Of a DNA stretch of 64,000 bases, positions 46,622 through 56,187 are shown one piece after another. The stretch comes from Parasponia andersonii (taxonomy: Eukaryota > Streptophyta > Magnoliopsida > Rosales > Cannabaceae), in contig JXTB01000094.1 of assembly GCA_002914805.1 (NCBI GenBank), positions 614,607 to 678,606 of the forward strand. Reading direction: 5' to 3'. The notes beneath the pieces are model-generated. The model was not told the DNA's origin and made no database searches. It saw only the letters and a list, made by a program, of their open reading frames with translations. The translations under genes were made by a program, and so were the position numbers. Numbering within the stretch: position 1 is the stretch's first letter; each line of letters starts with the position of its first letter.

Positions 46622-49327
46622 ATTATAGATACACGTCATTCAAGTGGCCTGACCAAAATTTTTTACATATATTTCTCCGACCATTGTTATTTTTTTATTT
46701 TTTATTTTTTATTTTTTACCGTAGTCTGATTGTGCAACCGTCTGGTTCTGCAACCAAAGGTCCACAAACATTGCTTCACCTAGAAATCTGAATTTGCATA
46801 CAAAAATATTGAACAGATACTTGCGAAAGTAAAATATACAAAGCAGTTTAACGATACTTGCTTCTTCTCTTTGATATTATTCCAAAGATTTTTCATCCAT
46901 CATCCATGAAGCTTCGAATGGCAAAACCAAGTCAGATTTAAGTTGCTTTGTTACCAGTTTTCTCATTGTTGGCATAAGCCTCAAATAAGCACAAACAGAA
47001 CAGGGTGAAACTTCCCTTTTGCAAGTTTTCTCTACACTCACTGTGACAACTTTTGTTGTTGGTTTCATCATTCTGCAGGCCATGAGGCCAATATACTATT
47101 TGAGTTAGCAATGTACTATACATATTGCTTATCTTATTGGCAACAAAGTTTATTTACAGAATATTAAAATGCGGGCCGTTTGTGCTGCAAGTTATGGTAA
47201 TTGGAAACACTTTGTTCCAGCTATATTGGGAAAACTAAACAGTATTAGTACTACATATTGTTGGGGCTAACCTACCATTTAGGTCTGAAGCATTGTGTAA
47301 AATCTTTCTTAAATTCTAGTATTTATTAATAGGTCACACTGTAGATTACCCCTAGCTTTAAAATTTCAATTACATGATAATTTTGAGTAAATTTTATGTC
47401 ATCCTATATTAAGAATAGTAAAATAAGCTTATAATAGTAAAAATTGGTTTAAAACCTGACAGAAAATTTGACACAAATGACATGCATCTGGATTCATAAA
47501 AACTTCAAAGATGCCTATATTAGTGCAAGACTAGTCACAGCTGTATTTTTGACTTTCCTCTCCTCCGCAGCAGAGATCTCCCCCACCGTAGTTCTTCCTC
47601 GTTTCCTCTTTTAGTAAGTTCCTCTCCTACCAGGGCTTCCCTCTCTCTAAGATGGGTTTTTCTTTGTTTCTTTTCCTGTTTTTGGTTTTATTTTCAAATA
47701 ATCCTTCTATTTAGAATGGCATTCATCTACCTAGATTTAGATCTATAATAGTTTTAGTATATCTAGATCTAAATTTGTGATAGTTTGAGTTATTTTCAAT
47801 TTTTTTTTTTTTATTTGTAAGTGGTGTGGTGGTCGTCAATATTTGTATCATCTTTTATTCAGATGTAAAGAGGTAATTATTATGGCGAATCAAAATTGGC
47901 AGAATCTCTTACAATGAATCAATCAAAAGTATCAATTTGGATTGGGAATAATGACAACGAGTCGAGTCGTTGAAGAGCTCTATTTTATCTTTCATGGAGT
48001 TTTTCTCCAAGATTTTTATTGGGAACATGTGTGCTTTAAGATATTTGAAGATTTTTCTATCTTCAAGTGTATAAATTGATTTCTTGATTCATTATAAGAG
48101 GTTGTCTTCCTTTCCAAAAAAAAAATTCAAAGAAGCCATAATAAACTACTTTTCTTTCGTATATTTCTTTTTAATTATTAAGATAGATAATGAACAGGAT
48201 TTCAGCCAAAAAAAAAAAAGCAAACAAAGGCAAAATCAGAAACAAAAAATCCAAAAAAAAAAACAAAAATAAAAACAAAGAGACTACGGGAACTCACCCT
48301 CATTTTTCCTAGAATTGGAGGTGGACTTACTGCGTCTGGAATAAAGTAGATGACTACCACTTTTTAATACTCGTTAATTAAATCTATCATGTATTAACAA
48401 TCTTGACGGATTCTTAATAGACTTTTGACGTCAATATCGATTCTTGATGAATTCATGACAAATTCTTGACTAATTCTCTCTCAAAAGTGGTAGAATCTAA
48501 TAGTGGTAGTAAATTTAGTTAAGTATTTGAAAAACATGATAATTATCCACTTAATCCTGATGAGTCTGTGTAAGTATTCCCAAGCCTCAAATTGGACACA
48601 GGACCCTAAATCAGTGGGCCCTATTGTTTATGTCAGGTCAGATGATTGGCGCAACCAAGCTTGGCCCATACATGTCTAGTCAGTATTGATTGCATTTAAG
48701 TATCAGATACTCATGAATCAATGACGTAGTTAGTAGAAAGATTGGTATGTGACTGCAAAATGTTGTACAATGTACACTGACGAATCCAATTTTCTATCGA
48801 CCTGAATTTCTAAAAATTTACTAACGGGGCTCAGTGAGTGGACCTACAATAAAATATTCTCCAAGAAAAAAATGTATACACACACTAAACTATTTTTAGG
48901 AGCCTTTCAATCAAAAGGTTGCTTTTGTGTCAAGACTCTGGATAAATCAAAAGAAAGAAAGGGGCAGATGATTCTTACCCATTAGCCCTTGTAAAGAATC
49001 CAATGCTTTAATTATTTTTTCTTCCTTCGTTTTAACATGTCCCTCTCCAATAAAACAAGGGCCTTCTTATTGGGGTATGAGAATCTAATCTTTTTACCCA
49101 TAAAACTTGTAAACTTGTCATAATCTGCACAGTGGCCAGAAGGCATAATCTTGCGTTTTTGGTTATTAAGAAGAAATGTATTAGTCTGATATAGAAAATA
49201 ATAGAAATACAAAAGTGAGTAAACATTTAACACATACTAAAAAAACCCTCAGCTGTGAAACTCTCTTAGAATTTCATTAATTTTAAACAACTTCGGAGTT
49301 TTCTTCTCCACTTAAATTAAAATATAT
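46622..49327. other. Intergenic DNA downstream of the seven-exon gene
   Basis: The 3' untranslated region probably occupies the first few hundred bases. 46690-46720 is a run of 'ttttttattt' repeats. A minus-strand frame at 46877-47083 looks slightly coding-like but has no recognised domain. 47560-47680 is CT-rich, resembling a plant leader ('tcctctcctccgcagcag'), with no gene following. 48110-48285 has long A runs. Nothing else recognised. Confidence 0.4.
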
Positions 49328-49975
49328 TAGGCCATATCCAATATAATATGTTAAGAAAGGTTGTACCAATGTTACATTTGAAATGACTTACTAAATTCAG
49401 AACATATTTTTTTAGCAATATTAAATTACATATATGCCAAAAAAAAAAAAAAGGAAGATAGCAAAGAAGTGATAGGAACTCTAATTTATAAAAGTTAGCG
49501 AGGATAATTTTATGAATAAAAATTAATGAAAAAAAAATTGTATAGATGAATTAAATCGGTCAAAGTATTGTTAAATATAAATATATATTCAATATATTGC
49601 AATGAAAAATATTGTAAATTTTCAAACATACTAAAATTAAATTAGCCATATTGTAAAATATACATATTTTAAATTAAACTTGTAACTATATTATAAAATT
49701 TTACACATGCTATATTAATGGCTATATTATAAATTCAAATATATGCTAATGGTAACATTGTAAAATTAACACATGTTATGATGGCAATATTGTAAATTTC
49801 AAATGTTATTCTTTGTGCTCTATTTAAAACAACAAAAAAAATATACTAAAATTTATGTTAATATAGAAAACCATTTCAGAGTTTTTTTTTTTTCACCAAA
49901 TGCTAAAATTTGGCATTGGAATGGGACATAGCATGCGGCATGCCCATTGGAGATCATGCTCGAGGTTGACTTGTT
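49328..49975. mobile_element. MITE-like element
   Basis: Starts near 'aggccatatccaat' and ends near 'cccattggagatcatgctc', imperfectly inverted. The interior is AT-rich with repeated 'catattgtaaatttt' and 'aatatatgctaa' variants. It shares words with 13479-13940. Boundaries are uncertain. Confidence 0.4.
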
Positions 49976-50311
49976 TTTAATACTTAATTTGTGATATTAA
50001 AAAGGAATTATAATATTACTAAAAACTCTTCCTATATTATGACTAAGTACCACTTTATATTCTCGTAAAATCCGAAATCATATAAAAAAAAAAGTAGCAT
50101 GGGTATTTATGTTGTGGTTATTCTTGAGAGTCCTCTGTCATGTTTGTGTAAATCTACAAAAATATATCTATAGTTTTATAGTTAAATTTCCCACAAAGAT
50201 TAGACATTCCAATTGGAATGTCTGTGCCTAACTTTCTATGTATAAAATAGAAGTTCAAGACTGATTGTCTTGTAAATTTGGCATTAAATTAGTTGCTAGT
50301 ATTTTTTTTTT

Positions 50312-50495
50312 CACTACTACGAAAAAGAGAATAGGTAATATTTATTAAATATTTTCTTTTATATTAAGCAACATTTGTAGAGTGTTGCATTATTCGGTAC
50401 TGTTGAAAGTCAGGTGAATACACAATGTTTATCAAGTGTTACAAAAGAGTAGCACTTTATGCAACATTTCTAACAGAATCGCAACTAGGTTGTTG
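50312..50495 (+). mobile_element. CACTA-like terminus
   Basis: 'cactactacgaaaaagag' followed by subterminal repeats of 'gcaacatttgtagagtgttgc' type, several in inverted pairs (50350-50490). The opposite end was not found. Confidence 0.5.
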
Positions 50496-51217
50496 TATCC
50501 TTTTCTTCAATTGATGAGGAGGAAGAAACCTGACCTCGTGAAAACATTGCGTTTAATCTAATTTCAATTAATAACGGTACTCGGCATCTAGTCTTTTATG
50601 AGAAATAGGAAACATACACAATGAAACCCTAGCACTTACTCGGCAACTTTTGAACACGACACACAAAAAAAATAATATCAAATATTAATATCATGTTATA
50701 ATAACATTGTTGCAACGGATTTCGAGCTCCAAAAAAAAATTCACAATCTTGATTCAACACGTGGCAAGAAGTAAAAACTTAAAAAGATTGCATTTACCCT
50801 CACATGCAAGCTACGTACAATCTCTCTGAAATACAAGGTGACCTTTGTACTCCATAAGCCTGCTTCACAAACAAGTTCTAGAATCTCACCAAACCATAAG
50901 AAATTTGGGGTTTGGCAGCTATCTATGACCGTTAAGAATTCAAATTTCAATCATTCTTCGATCAAAGGGCTTCTTTTCGATCATACATTAATAGGATGTA
51001 TTTTAAAGCAATTAGATAAGTATTTCTAGTTAATTGGAGAGCAATCAACTGAGAAAACTGTGGGAGTCCCTAATCTATGAATGGAGGACCCCATCGTTAG
51101 TTTACACAAACTGAAATCACTTATCAAACTTCAGACAAATTAAATTCAGACTCTTTACATAGTGAAAAACTTGGTGAACATAAATAAAGAAATGGATGGA
51201 CTATGTAAAATCTTATG

Positions 51218-51400
51218 TACTACAAGAAAATAGGGTTTTATCTGCACATTTTTTTTGTGTAGGTTAAAAGCTCAAATGTGTGGGTAAAATATATTTCTTA
51301 CACATTTTAAAAGTGTCAAAATATGGGAGCAATATCATCTGTTCTTACTAATTTCATGTCTGATCCATTTTTTACAAACTCTAATGTCAGTTTTGTAGTT
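51218..51400 (+). mobile_element. CACTA-like terminus, second family
   Basis: 'tactacaagaaaatagggtt' (first base changed from C) followed by 'cacattttttttgtgtagg', 'caaatgtgtgggt' and 'cacattttaaaagtgt' subterminal repeats. Same orientation as the terminus at 50312, so they are not the two ends of one element. Confidence 0.45.
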
Positions 51401-52060
51401 GTTGACTAAAACACGTCTATGAAATATGTATTATAATTTATAAAGAATATCTCATTGATCGATACCCCAAAACTTTATGGTTATCGGTATTTAGAGCAAT
51501 GTCTCCAGGAATATTATTCCTCAAATGTGATCAAAAAGCTTATTAATTCATTGTGACTACTTCATCTAACTTTAATTTTGAGATCTAAAACTCGAATACC
51601 CATCTTTTTTTTCATAGGGAAAAAAAAAAGTAATACAATTACTCAAATTTTATGGCTGTCGAGCATCTCTGCCCAAATACAATGAAAAACTTTTTATCTC
51701 CAGTCATAAATCCAACCGAACCACGTGTCTGAATGTCAATATTAAATAGCATTGCTCATAATTATCTGACAAAAAGATACGGCACTGGGTTGAATAGCAC
51801 AGCTCCAAACACAATAGAGCTACAAAAATAAGTAGGGATAAAAATATCTCTTCTGAAAGTCAAAAATGTTGGTGGGGCTAAGTTGCTAAGACACCATGTG
51901 CATATCACTTTCGTAGTGATGTAGTAGTATTTGTCACATATAAGACCCACCATTACAAACAATTGTTTCCTCATATTCTTTGCACCGTAGAAGGCCAACT
52001 TCTCCTTTTGATATGGTTTCATCTCTAATGATCTCCCGGGGACAAAAAAGCAAAATTCAG

Positions 52061-52283
52061 TATATATTCACCACTACCACATATTAATACCCTATACAGC
52101 TAAGCACCTAACCTTTTTTTTCCTCTCTTATTCCCTTTCCCCACCAATTACACCATTTTCCACCTATTCATTACTCCCCCACATCTACCCTTCCTAAGGC
52201 ACCCCCAACAACTTTTCTACAAGGCCCTTTAAAGCTTCTTTTTCCTTTCTTTTTGCATTTTTCTTTTTTTTTTTTTTTTTTTT
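52061..52283 (+). other. Pyrimidine-rich leader-like DNA
   Basis: Strong C/T bias with 'ccctttccccaccaattac' and a following poly-T tract. It may be the promoter/leader of a plant gene, or only the left flank of an assembly join at 52241-52285. Confidence 0.3.
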
Positions 52284-52285
52284 AA
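52241..52285. repeat. Sequence duplicated across the single-N join
   Basis: 'tttttcctttctttttgcat' plus 'ttttc' and a long T run occurs here and again directly after the N (52612-52660). See the finding on this join. Confidence 0.9.
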
Positions 52286-52339
52286 ATAAATTGAGAAATA
52301 AATATTTGAATACTAAAAAATATGATTTTTGTTTTAAAG

Positions 52340-52610
52340 GTACCGCGACCCGATTGGCGAAAGCGGGTTTTGCGATTTATGGTATAGATTATGAAGGGCA
52401 TGGAAAATCAGATGGGTTGCAGGGCTTCGTAAACAACTTTGACGACGTCGTTAATGACTGTTCTGATCACTTCACTTCGATATGTGGTCAGTTTTTTTTT
52501 AATTATTATTATTATAATTGTTTTCTTTATTTTTTTCCCTTCTTAAATTTAATTATTATTTTTTTAAAATATGCCTTTCTTTAAAATGTGCAGAGAAAAA
52601 AGAAAACAGA
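52340..52610 (+). pseudogene. Monoacylglycerol-lipase-type alpha/beta hydrolase, one exon plus start of the next
   Basis: Exon 52340-52486 between AG (52338-52339) and GT (52487-52488) encodes a segment with 'GFAIYGIDYEGHGKSDG' and 'FTSIC', diagnostic of plant monoacylglycerol lipase-like hydrolases, which release glycerol from monoacylglycerols (some family members are caffeoyl shikimate esterases). A second exon begins at 52594 after AG and continues in the expected phase for 17 bases, until the single N at 52611. The exon with the start codon and the downstream exons with the catalytic G-x-S-x-G serine, Asp and His are absent. The surrounding 45-bp duplication suggests that this piece was placed here by assembly; alternatively it is a real gene fragment. 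Confidence 0.7.
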
Positions 52611-52660
52611 NTTTTTCCTTTCTTTTTGCATTTTTCTTTTTTTTTTTTTTTTTTTTTGGT
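52611..52660. other. Single-N assembly join plus repeated flank
   Basis: A lone N at 52611 is followed by an exact copy of 52241 onward. This is the signature of two contigs joined with unresolved overlap. Confidence 0.85.
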
Positions 52661-52911
52661 TTGCACTTTTAATAATTGAACCATTCATCTGAAGTCTTGT
52701 GGCTCAAAGTGCGTTTTGTTACTTTGGGTTAATGAGAATTAATCTTTTGGCTAGCTGTAGCCAACAATCATGAAAAAGTATATACGGCATACATACGTTT
52801 AAAATTGATTAACTTCGACTAAAGCCTAGATAGTATATAGTAGATCATTATGACAGAGAATATTGTTTGGCTTTAATTGTCTTCAAACTTAGATCAAAGA
52901 ATTCCTCTTAG
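52661..52911. other. Intergenic DNA
   Basis: No recognised feature between the join and the tandem duplication. Confidence 0.4.
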
Positions 52912-53390
52912 AAAAAAAAAAAAAAAAAAGAGAGACAGAGAGAGAGAAAAAAACTTAAAAAGTATTTATACCAAAATACAAACATGCCTCTCCTTTATAT
53001 AGCAAATGTAGCTTAGCCATTTTTTCTTTTTTTTTTTTTCATAAAAGTGAGTGTACTATTTAGGATTAAGCATATCAATGATTCAATAGAATGAAAACAC
53101 AAACAGTAATCACAGTCTCACTTATTCGGCTAAGTCAAAATGCTACAAAAAAAAAAAAAAAAAAAGAGAGACAGAGAGAGAGAAAAAAACTTAAAAAGTA
53201 TTTATACCAAAATACAAACATGCCTCTCCTTTATATAGCAAATGTAGCTTAGCCATTTTTTCTTTTTTTTTTTTTCATAAAAGTGAGTGTACTATTTAGG
53301 ATTAAGCATATCAATGATTCAATAGAATGAAAACACAAACAGTAATCACAGTCTCACTTATTCGGCTAAGTCAAAATGCTACAAAAACAT
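52912..53390. repeat. Apparently perfect 236-bp direct tandem duplication
   Basis: The unit begins in a poly-A run followed by 'gagagacagagagagag' (52930 and 53166) and ends 'cggctaagtcaaaatgctac'. I see no difference between copies except the length of A runs. It lies downstream of the arabinogalactan protein gene and probably overlaps its 3' untranslated or downstream region. Either a very recent duplication or an assembly artefact. Confidence 0.9.
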
Positions 53391-53610
53391 CATCTTGAAC
53401 TACTAAAAACCACCAAAACCCTCACAAATCACAATATGGAATGGAGACTCTCAAGAATCCATAAAATATCCCCAAAAAAAAGAAGAAAAAAAAAAAACCA
53501 TGTTTCTAAAACAGCGAAGAAAAGAATACACAAATAAATATCTTAAATCTACATCAAATTCAATTTTCACAATGGCATCCATTATTTATTTAATTTAATT
53601 CTCTTTTTTC

Positions 53611-54240
53611 TCAAAAAAGGAGTGCCACTCCTCCTAAAAATGCAAGCAAAGCCATGCTACTTCCCTGAACACAGGTGGCGCCGCCGCGATCCTGTGTCGA
53701 ACCAACCGGACTCGTTGCAGGTGCCTTAGGAACGGCCGAACTCGGAGTCGTCCCCGGCGTCGGCGATCCCTTGGGTGAAGCCGGCGTCGGCGTCGTCGAC
53801 GGCGATCCCTTGGGTGCAACCGGTGCCGGCGGCGAGGTAGTAGACGGGCTCGGGCCCTCCTTTGGGGTGGGCGCAACTGGGGATGACGCAGTTGGGCTTG
53901 GCAAAACGGTTGGTGGGCTTGCAATCGTCGGCGCCGGAGCACCCACTGGGGGCGGTGTTGCAATGACAGGTGGCGGAGTTGCACTGACCGGTGGTGGTGT
54001 GGCACTGACAGGTGGCGGTGTGGCACTGACTGGTGGTGGCGTGGCACTGACTGGTGGCGGTGTTGCACTGACTGGTGATGGCGTGGCACTGACAGGTGCC
54101 GGTGTTGCGGTGGTCGACGGCGGCTTAGCTCCGCCACCGTTTGAGCCGGTTGGGGCGGAAGCCGGGGCTTGTTGACCGGTGGAGAGAGCTGCGAGAGTGA
54201 GGGAGAGTACTAGGAAGAGCATGGCGCGCGTGAGAGCCAT
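53611..54240 (-). CDS. Classical arabinogalactan protein, GPI-anchored, 209 aa
   Basis: Cell-surface proteoglycan core. Residues 1-22 form a signal peptide (hydrophobic 'MLFLVLSLTLAAL') with likely cleavage just before 'QAPASAP', a typical mature AGP N-terminus. Residues ~23-185 are rich in Pro, Ala, Ser and Thr; non-contiguous Ala-Pro, Ser-Pro and Thr-Pro are the known sites for proline hydroxylation and type II arabinogalactan addition. The central part holds about seven heptads of 'SATPPPV'. The C-terminus is a hydrophobic 'ALLAFLGGVALLF' behind small residues, the usual GPI-anchor signal. Single exon, as is usual. The start is supported by the signal peptide directly after ATG and the TATA box ~110 bp upstream. 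There is no His-, Lys-, or fasciclin-domain, so it is a classical rather than chimeric AGP. Confidence 0.95.
   Translation of the reverse strand: MALTRAMLFLVLSLTLAALSTGQQAPASAPTGSNGGGAKPPSTTATPAPVSATPSPVSATPPPVSATPPPVSATPPPVSATPPPVSATPPPVIATPPPVGAPAPTIASPPTVLPSPTASSPVAPTPKEGPSPSTTSPPAPVAPKGSPSTTPTPASPKGSPTPGTTPSSAVPKAPATSPVGSTQDRGGATCVQGSSMALLAFLGGVALLF
53948..54107 (-). repeat. 21-bp minisatellite inside the AGP coding region
   Basis: About seven units of 'ggtggtggcgtggcactgact' type (plus strand), each coding one heptad on the minus strand. The units differ only at a few mostly synonymous positions. Confidence 0.9.
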
Positions 54241-54349
54241 TGCTCCGGGAGAGCGCGTGGGAATTGAGAACTAGAGAGAGAACTTAGAGGAGAGAGAGAA
54301 GAGATGGCCTTTGAGGAGGAGGAATAGGGGTTCGAGAGAGGTAGGTTTG

Positions 54350-54357
54350 ATATATAG
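54350..54357 (-). promoter_or_regulatory. TATA box of the AGP gene
   Basis: Minus strand 'ctatatatcaaacc', about 110 bp before the ATG, with a CT-rich leader (GA-rich on plus) between. This gives a leader of about 80 nt if transcription starts ~30 bp downstream. Confidence 0.65.
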
Positions 54358-54502
54358 AGGAAGAGAAACCGAGTCGGTGGAAGTTTGAGAGAGTCGATCT
54401 TTGTTGTGGTAGGAATTTTAGTGCATGGAATTTTTGTGGAACTAGCTTGAAATTGTGACACGCGTTATTCCAAAATTCCATTTTGGAAAGGGAATAATGC
54501 AA

Positions 54503-55709
54503 ACATGCAATAAATATTATGTTTTGTTTGTCCCAAGAGCTTAACTAGCTTTAGATAATGATTGTGGCTTTAAATCTAACAATATATGATCACATAGTGC
54601 AAAACAACGAAGCATAATAAGGATGCTTCTTTTCTTATTTACTTGATACGTAAGAAGACTAGTTCTTGATTAATTTAACCACACCAGGAACGTTCTTATT
54701 ACTAGCTAGCTAGTTCATTACATTTGCATTTAATATAATTTATTCATAATAAGCACATGCAAAAAAAAAATGTTCACTAAAAAATGTCGTTATTTCAAAA
54801 TTCAATCATCCAAAAACATAAATTTCCAAGCGGGAGAAAAAAATTTCACACTTTGGACACATTTACTAATTTATTATTTTTAAAAAAAATATAGTGGGAA
54901 AAATTCTAGAAATAAATGAGATATTTAAGCGAGGACTAAAAAATCGTGAGAAAGAAAAGCCAGAATTTCTATAATATGTGCCTTGCCTCAACTTTACAGA
55001 AGCAAATTCTGATCTAAGAATAAAGATACAAACATGGGAAACAGCCCAAGAATATGTGGAGGTAATTCATTGGGTGTGTACGCCCTTTTTTATTTTCTCC
55101 TCTTCGTAATTTTGAAATTTAATTTTATAATTTTAGGTGAAACTGAGAGTTTTGTCATTATTAATTTGAAAAAAAAAAATTTCTTTTTACCTAGCTCAAG
55201 GAGGGGGTTTTTTTTTTTTTTTCTTTTTTGCAGTTGTGATTAACAGGATGATTAGAATATAGTTTGATAATTTAATATTTGGAATATAGTTAATGGAAAT
55301 GATTTGGCAATTTTCACATAAATCGGGATGAATAGACGTACCAGTGAAACAGACATTTCATGTGGCGATGACACGTACACTTAAACCGAAAAACAACTGC
55401 TTCCATCTTTGAAGATAGGGAGCCCTTGTCCCCGCCAAAACTAATTACATGAGACACACAAATGGAAAGAGAACCACCAACCTACACGAAATAATTTCAT
55501 CTCCTACATGCCCGTCCAACTTAATACCACATGTGTCTCTTTTATTTCTTTTTAGAGGAATGTTTCTCTTTTATTTATATATATAGAAGAAGCTGTATTT
55601 GTAATTAGTATGGGGTTTATTTATCTTGCAATAATTGTATTTATCTAACCTATGAAATAATTGTATTTTTTTAAAATCCAAAATCATTGTATTCATGCAT
55701 GCGTCCCTA
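54503..55709. other. Intergenic DNA between AGP gene and CACTA element
   Basis: Contains the distal upstream region of the AGP gene, poly-A/T tracts (55170-55225) and no recognised gene. Confidence 0.45.
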
Positions 55710-56060
55710 CATTACTAAAAATATCTATTATCATGGCGTTTACGGATGCGCCGTGATAAATGATTAACTATCACAGCGTTTAATAAACGCCGTGATAGAC
55801 TGAGGCAATACCACTGCGCCTAAGAAGCGCTATGGTATTCCATCTTTAACGGTGTCCTTTGGGCACCGTTATATTTAACTTTCACGTTGCCCATAAGGCG
55901 CTATAATAAACCTATCACGGCGCCTAAGAAGCGCCTTGGTATCCCATCTTTAACGGCGCCTTTTGGGCACGGTTATATTAAACTTTCACGACGCCGTGAT
56001 AAAATACCACGGCGCCTAAAAAGCGTCGTGGTATTTTATCTTTAACAGCGCCCTTAGGGC
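55710..56060. repeat. Terminal and subterminal repeats of the CACTA element
   Basis: Units built on 'acggcgcctaagaagcgccg' and 'tggtatttcatctttaacgg' variants, many being palindromic or in inverted pairs ('ggcgcc', 'cgccgtgata'/'tatcacggcg'). In En/Spm such arrays are the binding sites of the small transposon-encoded protein that bridges the two ends. The GC-rich units stand out from the AT-rich flank. Confidence 0.85.
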
Positions 56061-56076
56061 GCCGAGGTAGGGACCC

Positions 56077-56084
56077 TATATAAA
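56077..56084 (+). promoter_or_regulatory. TATA box of the CACTA transposon
   Basis: 'tatataaa' directly after the subterminal array, in the context 'ggaccctatataaaggacc'. The start is expected near 56110. Confidence 0.75.
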
Positions 56085-56109
56085 GGACCCCAAAATAATT
56101 GTCCAGCAG

Positions 56110-56187
56110 CAGACAACTCGCTATTCCTCTTCACTTCTAGCCGCGGCCAACAGTCTCCCCCTTCCACCATTTTCTCTGGCAAACAAG
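56110..56187 (+). other. Non-coding first exon of the CACTA transcript
   Basis: C/T-rich leader 'cactcgc...ccttccaccattttctc' type, ending 'aacaag' before GT at 56188-56189, a good plant donor. Its ATG-free sequence implies translation starts in a later exon. The start is an estimate. Confidence 0.5.

Larger units (their letters stand above)
49976..52060. other. AT-rich intergenic DNA with CACTA-like termini
   Basis: No gene recognised. Two CACTA-like ends lie inside and are listed separately. A minus-strand frame at 50741-50950 has an unusually coding-like look but no recognised domain. Confidence 0.4.

Noticed and set aside
46877..47123. Minus-strand frames downstream of the seven-exon gene
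   Set aside because: Somewhat coding-like composition, but no recognised domain, no supporting splice sites and two competing frames.
50741..50950. Minus-strand 69-codon frame with 'FLWFGEILELVCEAGLW'
   Set aside because: It looked exon-like, but I cannot assign a family and found no neighbouring exons; a protein search would decide it.
50312..51230. One CACTA element spanning 50312 to 51230
   Set aside because: Both termini face the same way and carry different subterminal repeats, so they are not paired ends.
52340..52486. Complete lipase gene
   Set aside because: Only one exon and 17 bases of the next are present; the start codon and catalytic serine motif are absent.
53634..54175. Long open frames on the plus strand and in a second minus frame across the AGP gene
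   Set aside because: They are produced by the 21-bp coding repeats and high GC; the minus frame 53611-54240 alone has a signal peptide, AGP composition and GPI signal.
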